NCBI RefSeq assembly: GCF_001945445.1
Contig: NZ_MSXW01000038.1
Location: forward strand, 207,444-271,443
Reading direction: 5' to 3'
Origin: Pseudomonas sp. PA27(2017)
Lineage (GTDB): Bacteria; Pseudomonadota; Gammaproteobacteria; Pseudomonadales; Pseudomonadaceae
Length of the DNA stretch: 64,000 nucleotides
Of this stretch, positions 34,444 through 43,015 are shown one piece after another; positions within the stretch are counted from its first letter, which is position 1, and each line of letters begins with the position of its first letter. The notes beneath the pieces were generated by a model. That model had not been told where the DNA came from, searched no databases, and saw only the letters and a program-made list of their open reading frames with translations. Made by a program: the position numbers and the translations under genes.

Positions 34444-35796
34444 TCAGGTTGCCGGAGCGGGCGAAGCCTGTTCGCCAAGCGCCTGGCCATTTTCATCCTT
34501 CAGCACCACGCGCTGAATGCGACCGACGATGAACAGGTAGCTGAACACCGCGACCAGGGCGTTGGCGCCAACGTACACCAGTGCCCACTTGAACGAGCCG
34601 GTGGCGCTGATGATGTAGCCGATGACGATGGGCGTGGTGATCGAGGCGATGTTGCCGAAGGTGTTGAACAGGCCGCCGGACAGGCCCGCGATCTGCTTGG
34701 GCGAGGTGTCCGAGACCACGGCCCAGCCAAGGGCGCCGAGACCTTTGCCGAAGAAGGCCAGGGTCATGAAACCGACCACCATCCATTCGGCCGACACGTA
34801 GTTGCACAGCACCATGCTGGTCGACAGCATCAGGCCGCAGACGATAGGCAGCTTGCGCGCCAGGGTCAGGCTATTGCCACGGCGCAGCAGCCAGTCGGAG
34901 ATCACCCCGCCGAGCACGCCGCCGACGAAACCCATGATCGCCGGCAAGGAGGCGATGAAGCCGGCCTTGAGGATGGTCATGCCACGCTCCTGCACCAGGT
35001 AAACCGGGAACCAGGTGAGGAAGAAGTAGGTGATGGCGTTGATGCAGTACTGGCCCAGGTACACGCCGACCATCATGCGGTTGGTCAGCAATTGGGTGAT
35101 GTAGTGCCACTTCGGCCCACCGCTGCCCTTGGTCTGATCCATGTCGACCAGGCCGCCATTGCTGGCGATGTGCTCGACCTCGGCAGCGCTGATACGCGGG
35201 TGTTCCTTGGGGTTGTAGATGGTCTTCATCCAGATGCCGGCGAAGACGATGCCCAGTACGCCCATGACCACGAACACGTGCTCCCAGCCGAAGGAATAGA
35301 CGATCCAGCCCATCAGCGGCGCGAACAGTGCGGTGGCGAAGTACTGCGCCGAGTTGAAGATCGCCGATGCGGTACCGCGCTCGGCCGTCGGGAACCAGGC
35401 CGCGACGATACGGGCGTTACCCGGGAACGACGGCGCTTCGGCGAAGCCGACCATGAAGCGCAGCACGAACAGGGTCACCACCGCCCAGGCCACCGGCATC
35501 ATGCCGACAAAGCCCTGCAGCAGGGTGAACAGCGACCAGATGAAAATGCCGGCGGCATATACGCGCTTGGAACCGAAGCGGTCGAGCAGCCAGCCACCCG
35601 GGATCTGCCCGATCACGTAGGCCCAGCCGAAGGCGGAGAAGATGTAGCCGAGGGTTACCGCATCGATACCCAGATCCTTCTGCATGCTGGAGCCTGCGAT
35701 GGAAATGGTGGCGCGGTCGGCGTAGTTGATGGTGGTTACCAGAAACAGCATCAGCAGTATCAGGTAACGGACGTGGGTTTTCTTTGTGTCTCCCAT
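34444..35796 (-). CDS. gudP: MFS aldarate/hexonate transporter, GudP type
   Basis: The 450-residue major facilitator has 12 membrane helices and anion:cation symporter-family motifs, including LFLVTTINYADRATISIAGS near the start and GWAYVIGQIPGGWLLDRFG. Relatives carry glucarate, galactarate or galactonate with protons. It heads the garD transcription unit. Two perfect LacI-type palindromes lie upstream, at 36080 and 36145. The exact substrate is inferred from garD next to it. Confidence 0.88.
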   Translation of the reverse strand: MGDTKKTHVRYLILLMLFLVTTINYADRATISIAGSSMQKDLGIDAVTLGYIFSAFGWAYVIGQIPGGWLLDRFGSKRVYAAGIFIWSLFTLLQGFVGMMPVAWAVVTLFVLRFMVGFAEAPSFPGNARIVAAWFPTAERGTASAIFNSAQYFATALFAPLMGWIVYSFGWEHVFVVMGVLGIVFAGIWMKTIYNPKEHPRISAAEVEHIASNGGLVDMDQTKGSGGPKWHYITQLLTNRMMVGVYLGQYCINAITYFFLTWFPVYLVQERGMTILKAGFIASLPAIMGFVGGVLGGVISDWLLRRGNSLTLARKLPIVCGLMLSTSMVLCNYVSAEWMVVGFMTLAFFGKGLGALGWAVVSDTSPKQIAGLSGGLFNTFGNIASITTPIVIGYIISATGSFKWALVYVGANALVAVFSYLFIVGRIQRVVLKDENGQALGEQASPAPAT

Positions 35797-36079
35797 GGAG
35801 ATCTCACCTCGATGTTATTTTTATTGCTGACAGGCGCGTACGGACGCGCCAGCCGCCCAAGGGCGGGGTCATGAAGTTTGAAAACGGAGTTGTATCTGGC
35901 CGGTTAGCTCGTGGCAGGAGGCGTCGCGACACCCGGGTAGGGTTTCGAAGCGTTGGACGCAGACAGGGACGAACGGAAACTGCCCGTGTTGGGGCATGGA
36001 GAGGACGTGCGGATACTGTTTTTCACGGTTTTATTATCCTTATTGGCTGACGGCGCCTGGCTGGCAGATCGGCAATCGA

Positions 36080-36093
36080 TGATTGCGCAATCA
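36080..36093. promoter_or_regulatory. LacI-family operator 1
   Basis: TGATTGCGCAATCA is a perfect 14-bp palindrome with the central CG typical of LacI/PurR-family operators. Its centre is 66 bp from that of the second site. Confidence 0.75.
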
Positions 36094-36144
36094 ATGCAGC
36101 ATTCGATACGGCACTACGCAGTTCGCTACACAGCCGACTTTACT

Positions 36145-36160
36145 ATGATTGCGCAATCAT
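36145..36160. promoter_or_regulatory. LacI-family operator 2
   Basis: ATGATTGCGCAATCAT is a perfect 16-bp palindrome with the same core as the site at 36080. The spacing of 66 bp would allow a DNA loop. Confidence 0.75.
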
Positions 36161-36212
36161 TCAAGCAATTTCTTGTTACGTTGTCAGTTGTCTGATGAGA
36201 GGTTGATTCGGG

Positions 36213-37253
36213 TCAGGTGGTTTCGCGGTCGATCAGCGTGAAACCGGTGTCCAGCCGCACCGGCTGCTGCTCGTCACCGTCGCGAAAACGCTGCAGCAGC
36301 GCACTGGCGACGTGCTTGCCCATGCGCCGACCATCGATGTTGACCGTCGACAGTGCCGGATGAAGATGGGCAGCACTGGACAGATCCCCGAAGCCCATGA
36401 CGGCCAGCTGACCCGGCACCTCGATGCCCCGGCTCGCCGCCTCTGCCAGGATGCCCTGAGCCACGGTATCCGAACTGCAGACGATCACCTGCGGGGCGTG
36501 CCCGTCGGCAAGCAGCTGGCGCAGCCCTTCCCTGCCGCTCTGCAGGGTGGCAGGCGCGGCGAGCACCGCCATGGGCACCTCGTCGATGCCCAGCGCCTTG
36601 AGCTGGTCGATCACGCTGCCGCCGCGCTTGAGCGCCCGGGAGTCATCGACCGAAACGATGGCGAAGCGGCGGTAGCCCTTGCCGTGCAGGTGATCGGCAA
36701 TCGCCTGGCCGACCTTCTCATGGGAGAACCCCACCTGCATGTCGATGGGCGATGCGCCCAGGTCCCAGGCCTCGACCACCGGAATGCCCGCCGCCTGCAA
36801 ACGCAGCCGGCTTTCCTCGGTGTGCAGGGTGCCGGTCAGCACGATGCCATCGGGGCGCCGACCAAGCACCGCGCCGAGCAGCCGCTCTTCCTGCTCGGCC
36901 GAGTAGCCAGTCAGGCCGATCATCGTCTGGTAGCCCGCGGTGGTCAGGTGATCCATCAGCGATTGTACGGTTTCGGCGAAGATCGAGTGGGCGATGGTCG
37001 GCACGAAAATCGCCACCAGCCGGCTCTTGTTCGAGGCCAGTCCGCCAGCCAGCATGTTCGGCACATAGCCGGTCACCCGCACGGCTTCGAGCACCTTCTT
37101 GCGGGCGCTTTCGCTGACCACGTCGGGCCGGTGCAGAGCGCGGGACACGGTGATCGGCGAAACGCCGGCCACCTTGGCCACGTCGATCAGCGTCACGCTC
37201 GCGCCCTTGCTCGCAGGCGTGGAGGAAGATGAAGCGCGAGATTTCTTTGCCAT
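36213..37253 (-). CDS. LacI-family transcription regulator
   Basis: The 346-residue protein has the LacI helix-turn-helix after a Ser-rich tail (TLIDVAKVAGVSPITVSRAL, about 20-39), the hinge helix region NMLAGGLASNKS, and a periplasmic-binding-protein-like ligand domain. It resembles GntR/GguR-type sugar-acid repressors. ATG 37253 (MAKKS) is preferred over an in-frame start 11 codons earlier. The two perfect palindromes between it and the gudP-type gene are its probable targets, so it likely controls gudP-garD. Confidence 0.9.
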   Translation of the reverse strand: MAKKSRASSSSTPASKGASVTLIDVAKVAGVSPITVSRALHRPDVVSESARKKVLEAVRVTGYVPNMLAGGLASNKSRLVAIFVPTIAHSIFAETVQSLMDHLTTAGYQTMIGLTGYSAEQEERLLGAVLGRRPDGIVLTGTLHTEESRLRLQAAGIPVVEAWDLGASPIDMQVGFSHEKVGQAIADHLHGKGYRRFAIVSVDDSRALKRGGSVIDQLKALGIDEVPMAVLAAPATLQSGREGLRQLLADGHAPQVIVCSSDTVAQGILAEAASRGIEVPGQLAVMGFGDLSSAAHLHPALSTVNIDGRRMGKHVASALLQRFRDGDEQQPVRLDTGFTLIDRETT

Positions 37254-37350
37254 GACGGGCCGCTGGCTGCGTGAAGGATCGCGCATCTTAACCAGCCGGC
37301 CGGGCAGTAACCAGAGATCCCGCGGTAATCGGATGGCGCCTGGCAGAACG

Positions 37351-37375
37351 AAAAAACCCGGGCACGAGGCCCGGG
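37351..37375 (-). terminator. Terminator after kdgD copy 1
   Basis: CCCGGGC, loop, GCCCGGG, with six T following on the minus strand. It lies 57 bases past the kdgD stop. Confidence 0.85.
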
Positions 37376-37397
37376 CTTGTGGAGCGGCAGCGTCGCC

Positions 37398-37420
37398 GAC
37401 TGGCCGACGCGCAGCCAGTC
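37398..37420. repeat. Possible remnant of the hairpin element
   Basis: GACTGG and CCAGTC flank CCGACGCGCAG, the exact 11-mer that ends the core of copies A and B. It lies 11 bases past the stop codon of kdgD copy 1. Confidence 0.35.
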
Positions 37421-37431
37421 GTGGATGACCG

Positions 37432-38343
37432 TTACTGCGCGCCCTGGGCGTCGATCAGCGCCGCAAGCTGCTCGTACTCGCCTGGCAGCAGCTCGGTCAG
37501 CGGGGCGCGGACCGGGCCGGCGTCGTAGCCGGAGATCTTGGCGCCCGCCTTGACGATGCTCACCGCGTAGCCGGATTTACGGTTACGGATGTCCAGGTAC
37601 GGCAGGAAGAAATCGTCGATGATCTTGCCGACGGTGGCGTGATCTTCGCGGGCAATGGCGTGGTAGAAGTCCATCGCGGTTTTCGGGATGAAGTTGAATA
37701 CCGCCGAGGAATAGACCGGCACGCCCAGGGCCTTGTAGGCGGCGGCGTAGACTTCGGCGGTCGGCAGGCCGCCCAGGTAGGTCAGGCGCTCGCCCAGACG
37801 GCGACGGATGGAAACCATCAGCTCGATATCACCCAGGCCGTCCTTGTAGCCGATCAGGTTCGGGCAACGCTCGGCCAGCTGTTCGAGCAGATCGGCATTC
37901 AGACGGCAAACGTTACGGTTGTAGACTACCACACCGATCTTCACCGATTTGCAGACCTGCTCGACGTGAGCCGCGACGCCTTCCTGGGAGGCTTCGGTCA
38001 GGTAGTGCGGCAGCAGCAGCAGGCCCTTGGCACCCAGGCGCTCGGCTTCCTGTGCGTACTGGATGGCCTGGCGGGTGGAGCCACCGACGCCGGCGAGAAT
38101 CGGCACGCTGCCTGCGCAGGTATCGACGGCAGTCTTGATCACCGACGAATACTCGTCAGCGGCCAGGGAGAAGAACTCACCGGTGCCGCCGGCGGCGAAC
38201 AGCGCGGTGGCGCCGTACGGGGCCAGCCACTCCAGGCGGCGGATGTAACCTGCCGGGTTGAATTCACCGGCAGCGTCGAAGTCGGTCAGCGGGAACGACA
38301 GGAGGCCGGAGGAGAGGACGGTTTTTAATTCTTGTGGAGTCAT
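37432..38343 (-). CDS. kdgD: 5-dehydro-4-deoxyglucarate dehydratase, copy 1
   Basis: KdgD dehydrates and decarboxylates 5-keto-4-deoxyglucarate to alpha-ketoglutarate semialdehyde. The 303-residue DHDPS/NAL-fold enzyme has the Schiff-base Lys in LIGYKDGLGD and the conserved Tyr in VVYNRNV. ATG 38343 gives the same start as copy 2 (MTPQELK). The two proteins differ at about 17 of 303 positions. It is preceded by operator-like sites at 38400, 38612 and 38632. Confidence 0.94.
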   Translation of the reverse strand: MTPQELKTVLSSGLLSFPLTDFDAAGEFNPAGYIRRLEWLAPYGATALFAAGGTGEFFSLAADEYSSVIKTAVDTCAGSVPILAGVGGSTRQAIQYAQEAERLGAKGLLLLPHYLTEASQEGVAAHVEQVCKSVKIGVVVYNRNVCRLNADLLEQLAERCPNLIGYKDGLGDIELMVSIRRRLGERLTYLGGLPTAEVYAAAYKALGVPVYSSAVFNFIPKTAMDFYHAIAREDHATVGKIIDDFFLPYLDIRNRKSGYAVSIVKAGAKISGYDAGPVRAPLTELLPGEYEQLAALIDAQGAQ

Positions 38344-38399
38344 TCTTCTTACACCCTTGGATGAGGACATGGAGGCCGTTACCGGCAACTGAAGTCATA

Positions 38400-38412
38400 C
38401 GTTATCGTACAA
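38400..38412. promoter_or_regulatory. Uronate-type operator before kdgD copy 1
   Basis: CGTTATCGTACAA (minus strand TTGTACGATAACG) ends 57 bases before the start codon. It matches the site before copy 2 at 12 of 13 positions. Confidence 0.65.
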
Positions 38413-38611
38413 CTATAAAAAATCCAAGCATCTCGATGCATTTTTCTTTGTAAGCAATGCCATCGACCGGCTCGGTGTACGACCCCCCGAATTGTCCAAA
38501 AATTAGCCAAAACCTTAATAATTCTCCAATTACATGGCTAATTGCATGCTTTAGATTGAAGAAAAGTCGCTTTCCAGCCTGCGGGAAAGGTTGCCGCAGA
38601 TGTGAATCGCT

Positions 38612-38624
38612 TCGTACGACTAGC
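38612..38624. promoter_or_regulatory. Additional operator-like site
   Basis: TCGTACGACTAGC contains the palindrome TCGTACGA found in the site before kdgD copy 2. It is about 270 bp upstream of copy 1. Confidence 0.4.
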
Positions 38625-38631
38625 AACCAAG

Positions 38632-38644
38632 TCGTACGACGACA
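38632..38644. promoter_or_regulatory. Additional operator-like site
   Basis: TCGTACGACGACA, within the perfect 10-bp palindrome GTCGTACGAC (38631-38640). It is 20 bp, two helical turns, from the site at 38612. Confidence 0.4.
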
Positions 38645-38785
38645 TCTCTTGGTTTGCCTCGACATTCGAACAATCAAAACGGTGCGCTACATGACGGCAC
38701 TCGCTTCCCGCCCCATTCAGCCACTGCCCTCTCCTACGCAACCCCGAGTGGCCGCATTTGCCTTGCAACAACCACCCAAAAACGC

Positions 38786-38811
38786 AAAAGCCCAGGCACA
38801 AGGCCTGGGCT
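38786..38811 (-). terminator. Terminator after kdgD copy 2
   Basis: AGCCCAGGC (38789-38797) pairs with GCCTGGGCT (38803-38811); TTTT follows on the minus strand. Confidence 0.8.
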
Positions 38812-38839
38812 CTTTCGTATCGCCGCTCGCGCGTGAAGC

Positions 38840-39751
38840 TTACTGAGCGCCTTGCTTCTTGATCAGCGCAGCCAGCTTCTCGTACTCGTCCGGCAGCAGA
38901 TCGGTCAGCGGGGCGCGGACCGGGCCGGCGTCGTAGCCGGAGATCTTGGCGCCGGCCTTGACGATGCTCACGGCATAGCCGGCCTTGCGGTTACGGATGT
39001 CCAGGTAAGGCAGGAAGAAGTCGTCGATGATCTTGGCGACGGTAGCGTGATCGTCCTTGGCGATGGCGTGGTAGAAATCCATCGCGGTTTTCGGGATGAA
39101 GTTGAACACCGCCGAGGAGTATACCGGCACGCCCAGGGCCTTGTAGGCCGCAGCGTAGACTTCAGCGGTCGGCAGACCGCCCAGGTAGCTGAAGCGATCA
39201 CCCAGACGACGACGGATGGAAACCATCAGCTCGATATCACCCAGGCCGTCCTTGTAGCCGATCAGATTCGGGCACCGCTCGGCCAGTTGCTCGAGCAGCG
39301 GCGCGTTCAGGCGGCAGACGTTGCGGTTGTAGACCACCACACCGATCTTCACCGATTTGCACACCTGCTCGACGTGAGCAGCAACGCCTTCCTGGGAAGC
39401 TTCGGTCAGGTAGTGCGGCAGCAGCAGCAGGCCCTTGGCGCCCAGGCGCTCGGCTTCCTGTGCGTACTGGATGGCCTGCCGGGTGGAGCCACCGACGCCG
39501 GCGAGAATCGGCACGCTGCCTGCGCAGGTATCGACGGCGGTCTTGATCACCGACGAATACTCGTCAGCGGCCAGGGAGAAGAATTCACCGGTGCCGCCGG
39601 CAGCGAACAGCGCGGTGGCGCCGTACGGGGCCAGCCACTCGAGGCGGCGCACGTAGCCTTCAGGATTGAATTCGCCTTGGGCATCGAAATCGGTCAGCGG
39701 GAAAGACAGCAGACCGGAGGAGAGGACGGATTTTAATTCTTGTGGGGTCAT
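38840..39751 (-). CDS. kdgD: 5-dehydro-4-deoxyglucarate dehydratase, copy 2
   Basis: This is the second, tandem KdgD, 303 residues, with the same catalytic Lys (GYKDG) and Tyr (YNRN) as copy 1. The differences are spread out and conservative, with a cluster at the C-terminus (LPDEYEKLAALIKKQGAQ against LPGEYEQLAALIDAQGAQ). Each copy has its own promoter region, operator and terminator, so they are separate transcription units. Dosage, or response to different inducers, may explain why both are kept. Confidence 0.94.
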   Translation of the reverse strand: MTPQELKSVLSSGLLSFPLTDFDAQGEFNPEGYVRRLEWLAPYGATALFAAGGTGEFFSLAADEYSSVIKTAVDTCAGSVPILAGVGGSTRQAIQYAQEAERLGAKGLLLLPHYLTEASQEGVAAHVEQVCKSVKIGVVVYNRNVCRLNAPLLEQLAERCPNLIGYKDGLGDIELMVSIRRRLGDRFSYLGGLPTAEVYAAAYKALGVPVYSSAVFNFIPKTAMDFYHAIAKDDHATVAKIIDDFFLPYLDIRNRKAGYAVSIVKAGAKISGYDAGPVRAPLTDLLPDEYEKLAALIKKQGAQ

Positions 39752-39805
39752 TCTTCGAACACCTGTAGCGCATGTGGAAAGAGGCAGCCGCTGGCTGTAG
39801 AGATA

Positions 39806-39818
39806 CGTTATCGTACGA
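39806..39818. promoter_or_regulatory. Uronate-type operator before kdgD copy 2
   Basis: CGTTATCGTACGA contains the perfect palindrome TCGTACGA, inside GTTAT...ATAAC (39807-39825). It is 54 bases before the start codon. Confidence 0.65.
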
Positions 39819-40027
39819 CAATAACTAAAACCATCCCCCTCTGCGACCTTTTATACGCCAAGGGTTCGCAAAAGTCGTCGCTCGAAGCACCGCTGACTGC
39901 CGATAAATGCCCGTGACCAACCAGTCATTTCCTGGCTGTCGACATTGCGCAAAACCATGCGCAAACGCACCACGTCTGCGGTTTCTGGCATACCAGATGG
40001 ATTGCCGAGGTTTTTTACGGCGTCGCG

Positions 40028-40057
40028 TTGACAGCGCAATCGGAGGCTGTTGATAAT
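40028..40057 (+). promoter_or_regulatory. Sigma-70 promoter of udh operon
   Basis: TTGACA (40028-40033), 18-bp spacer, GATAAT (40052-40057). The layout is identical to the oprD promoter at 11182. Confidence 0.75.
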
Positions 40058-40061
40058 CCTC

Positions 40062-40074
40062 TCACGTCATACGA
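40062..40074. promoter_or_regulatory. Uronate-type operator before udh
   Basis: TCACGTCATACGA (minus strand TCGTATGACGTGA) lies just after the -10 box, in the same place as the oprD operator relative to its promoter. Confidence 0.55.
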
Positions 40075-40123
40075 CAACCGATAACAAGCTCTCCATAAAA
40101 ACAAACCAGAGACCGCTTCCGCC

Positions 40124-40951
40124 ATGACTACCTCTTCCAATGCGCAACCGCCCTTCCATCGCCTGCTGCTCACTGGCGCGGCAGGCGGATTGGGCAAGGC
40201 GCTGCGTGAGCGCCTGCAGCCACTGACCGAGATCCTGCGTCTTTCCGACATCGCCGAAATGGCGCCGGCCGAAGGCCCGCACATCGAGGTGCAGATCTGC
40301 GATCTGGCCGACAAACAGGCCGTTCACCAGTTGGTCGAAGGCGTCGACGCCATCCTGCACTTCGGTGGCGTATCGGTGGAGCGTCCGTTCGAGGAAATCC
40401 TCGGCCCGAACATCAGTGGCGTGTTCCATATCTACGAAGCGGCGCGTCGCCATGGCGTCAAACGCGTGATCTTCGCCAGCTCCAACCATGTCATCGGCTT
40501 CCACAAGCAGACCGACACCATCGACGCCGACGCGCCACGTCGCCCGGATGGCTACTACGGCCTGTCGAAGTCCTACGGCGAGGACATGGCCAGCTTCTAC
40601 TTCGATCGCTACGGCATCGAGACCGTCAGCATCCGCATCGGCTCCTCGTTCACCGAGCCGCTGAACCGCCGCATGATGAGCACCTGGCTGAGCTACGACG
40701 ATCTGGTACAGCTGATCGAACGCAGCCTCACCACGCCTAACGTCGGCCACACCGTGGTCTACGGCGCCTCGGCGAACAAGACCCTGTGGTGGGACAACAG
40801 CAAGGCCGCCCACCTGGGCTTCGCACCCAAGGACACATCGGAAGTCTTCCGCGACAAGGTCGAGGCCCAGCCCCCAGTGCCGGCGGATGACCCGAATGCG
40901 CTCTATCACGGCGGCGCCTTCACGGCAGCCGGCCCGTTCGGCGACGACTGA
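40124..40951 (+). CDS. udh: Uronate dehydrogenase (NAD+)
   Basis: Udh oxidises galacturonate or glucuronate to the aldarolactone. The 275-residue extended-SDR protein has the cofactor motif TGAAGGLGKALRE near the start, LHFGGVSVERPF and the catalytic Y145-x3-K149 (YYGLSK). It opens the operon udh-lactonase-TRAP transporter. A strong sigma-70 promoter with an operator just downstream precedes it; 40 bases separate it from the lactonase gene. Confidence 0.94.
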   Translation: MTTSSNAQPPFHRLLLTGAAGGLGKALRERLQPLTEILRLSDIAEMAPAEGPHIEVQICDLADKQAVHQLVEGVDAILHFGGVSVERPFEEILGPNISGVFHIYEAARRHGVKRVIFASSNHVIGFHKQTDTIDADAPRRPDGYYGLSKSYGEDMASFYFDRYGIETVSIRIGSSFTEPLNRRMMSTWLSYDDLVQLIERSLTTPNVGHTVVYGASANKTLWWDNSKAAHLGFAPKDTSEVFRDKVEAQPPVPADDPNALYHGGAFTAAGPFGDD

Positions 40952-40991
40952 GACCGCACCCTCCCCCGACAACAATAACAAGAGGTCGGAC

Positions 40992-41885
40992 ATGCCCAAG
41001 CAAGCCGAACTGATTCTCGATGCCCGTAATGCCGTGGGCGAAAGCCCGGTGTGGAGCGAGCGGGATCAGGCCCTGTACTGGGCCGACATTCCCAACAAGC
41101 GCCTGTACCGCTGGAACTTGGCGGACGCCAGCACGCAAAGCTGGGAAGCCGACGAAATGCTCGCCTGCATCGCCCAGCGTGCCGATGGCAGCTGGGTCGC
41201 TGGCATGCAGAGCGGCATCTTTCAGCTCACCGCTGGCGACGACGGGCGCCTGAACGGCGAGCGCCTGGTCGAGGTCAGCCATGCCCGCGAGCAGATGCGT
41301 TTCAATGACGGCCGCTGCGACCGCCAGGGGCGCTTCTGGGCCGGCAGTATGCTGATGGACATGGGTGCGGGCGCCAACGTCGGCGCGCTGTATCGTTACG
41401 ATGGCGCCAGCCAGGCCAGCCTGCCGGTGCTGCTCGACGACCTGATCGTGCCCAACGGCCTGGGCTTCAGCCCGGACGGCCGCATCATGTACCTTTCCGA
41501 CTCGCATCCTTCGGTGCAGGCCATCTGGGCGTTCGACTACGACATCGACAGCGGCACCCCGCACAGCCGGCGCCTGTTCGTCGACATGAACGACTACCCC
41601 GGCCGCCCCGATGGCGCCGCGGTGGACGCCGATGGCTGCTACTGGATCTGCGGCAACGATGCCGGCCTGATTCACCGTTTCACCCCGGCCGGGCGCCTCG
41701 ACCGCTCCCTGGAAGTGCCGGTGAAAAAGCCGACCATGTGCGCCTTTGGCGGCCCCAACCTCGACACCCTGTTCGTCACCTCGATTCGCCCGGGCGGCAA
41801 CCTGGACGATCAACCACTGGCCGGGGGCGTGTTCGCCCTGCAACCGGGTGTCAGTGGTCTGGCAGAAACCCCGTTCGGGCACTGA
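40992..41885 (+). CDS. SMP-30/gluconolactonase-type lactonase
   Basis: The 297-residue six-bladed beta-propeller has the metal-site Glu in GESPVWSE, the Asn in FNDGRCDRQGRFW, and NGLGFSPDG and GRPDGAAVDADGCYW. It would hydrolyse the aldarolactone made by Udh to galactarate or glucarate. AGAGG precedes ATG 40992. Cotranscription with udh and the TRAP genes fits this role. Confidence 0.92.
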   Translation: MPKQAELILDARNAVGESPVWSERDQALYWADIPNKRLYRWNLADASTQSWEADEMLACIAQRADGSWVAGMQSGIFQLTAGDDGRLNGERLVEVSHAREQMRFNDGRCDRQGRFWAGSMLMDMGAGANVGALYRYDGASQASLPVLLDDLIVPNGLGFSPDGRIMYLSDSHPSVQAIWAFDYDIDSGTPHSRRLFVDMNDYPGRPDGAAVDADGCYWICGNDAGLIHRFTPAGRLDRSLEVPVKKPTMCAFGGPNLDTLFVTSIRPGGNLDDQPLAGGVFALQPGVSGLAETPFGH

Positions 41886-41967
41886 TAACAACCCTGGCCC
41901 CGGCGATTCGCGGGGCGCCAGCCGTTACACAACGCTGCAAACCAACAACAACAAAACGGAGCTTCAC

Positions 41968-42942
41968 ATGAACTTCAAGCGCAAGTTGCTCATCGCCGCA
42001 CTCCCGCTGGCATTCGGCCTGTCCAGCCTGGCTCAGGCGGACATCACCCTGAAGATCGCTGAAATCCACCCGGCCGGCTACCCGACCGTGGTGGCCATGG
42101 AAAACCTCGGCAAGAAACTCGATACCGCCACCAACGGCGAGATCAAATCGCGCATGTTCGCCGGTGGCGTACTGGGCTCCGAGAAGGAAGTGATCGAACA
42201 GACCCAGATCGGCGCCGTACAGCTGACCCGCGTCAGCCTCGGCTCGGTCGGCTCGGTGGTACCGGCCACCAACGTCTTCAACATGCCGTTCGTGTTCCGC
42301 GACATCGACCACATGCGCAAGGTGGTGGACGGTGAAATCGGCCAGGAAATTCTCGACTCCATCACCAACTCCGACTTCAACATGGTCGGCCTGGCGTGGA
42401 TGGAAGCCGGCAGCCGCAGCCTCTACACCAAGAAGCCGGTACGCAAGATCGAAGACCTCAAGGGCATGAAGATCCGCGTGATCGGCAACCCGCTGTTCAT
42501 CGACACCCTCAACGCCATGGGCGGCAACGGCATCGCCATGGACACCGGTGAAATCTTCAGCGCCCTGCAGAGCGGCGTGATCGACGGCGCCGAGAACAAC
42601 TCGCCGACCCTGCTCGAGCACAACCACTTCCGCGAAGCCAAGTACTACACCCAGACGCACCACCTGATCCTGCCCGAGCCGCTGCTGATGTCCAAGGCCA
42701 CCTGGGAGAAGCTGACCCCGGAGCAGCAGACCCTGGTCAAGAAGCTGGCCAAGGAAGCGCAACTGGAAGAGCGTGATCTGTGGGTCGCCAAGGAAAACGC
42801 GTCCAACGAGAAGCTCAAGGCCGAAGGCGTCGAGTTCATCGAAATCGACACCAAGCCTTTCTACGACGCGACCGCTCCGGTACGTGAGAAGTACGGCGCC
42901 CAGTACGCCGATCTGATCAAGCGCATCGAAGCCGTCAAGTAA
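41968..42942 (+). CDS. TRAP transporter substrate-binding protein DctP, hexuronate type
   Basis: The 324-residue periplasmic DctP has a signal peptide ending SSLAQA (residue 24) and the TRAP fold, with GGVLGSEKEVIEQTQIG and the anion-binding Arg region LKGMKIRVIGNPLF. ATG 41968 opens the signal peptide. It is the third gene of the udh operon. Two hairpins separate it from the membrane genes, consistent with higher expression of the binding protein. Confidence 0.92.
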   Translation: MNFKRKLLIAALPLAFGLSSLAQADITLKIAEIHPAGYPTVVAMENLGKKLDTATNGEIKSRMFAGGVLGSEKEVIEQTQIGAVQLTRVSLGSVGSVVPATNVFNMPFVFRDIDHMRKVVDGEIGQEILDSITNSDFNMVGLAWMEAGSRSLYTKKPVRKIEDLKGMKIRVIGNPLFIDTLNAMGGNGIAMDTGEIFSALQSGVIDGAENNSPTLLEHNHFREAKYYTQTHHLILPEPLLMSKATWEKLTPEQQTLVKKLAKEAQLEERDLWVAKENASNEKLKAEGVEFIEIDTKPFYDATAPVREKYGAQYADLIKRIEAVK

Positions 42943-42992
42943 CAGGTCTTGAAAAGCCAGCTGCGTTGCCGCTGACGCTTTTCAATGACCTG
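42943..42992 (+). other. Large mRNA stem-loop after dctP
   Basis: CAGGTC plus TTGAAAAGC (42943-42957) pairs with GCTTTTCAA plus TGACCTG (42977-42992) with one bulge; an inner CAGC/GCTG pair extends it. It begins directly after the stop codon. No U-run follows. Confidence 0.65.
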
Positions 42993-43015
42993 ATAAAAAT
43001 CTCGCGCAAGCGTAC

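Larger units (their letters stand above)
35797..36212. other. Control region upstream of gudP-type gene
   Basis: No gene was recognised in this 416-bp gap. It contains two LacI-type operators (listed separately) and a GGCGCGT/ACGCGCC hairpin close to the transporter start. The part around the operators is AT-rich. Confidence 0.5.
38344..38839. other. Intergenic region between the kdgD copies
   Basis: This 496-bp gap holds the promoter of copy 1 (leftward) and the terminator of copy 2. The part at 38470-38580 is clearly more AT-rich than the genes. Three operator-like sites are listed separately. No gene was recognised. Confidence 0.5.
39752..40123. other. Divergent control region, kdgD copy 2 / udh
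   Basis: This 372-bp gap has an operator at each end (39806 and 40062) and the udh promoter. No gene was recognised between them. Confidence 0.5.

Noticed and set aside
35836..35860. GGCGCGTACGGACGCGCC as a further uronate operator
   Set aside because: It contains CGTACG but lacks the TYGTAYGAY pattern; it reads better as a GC hairpin.
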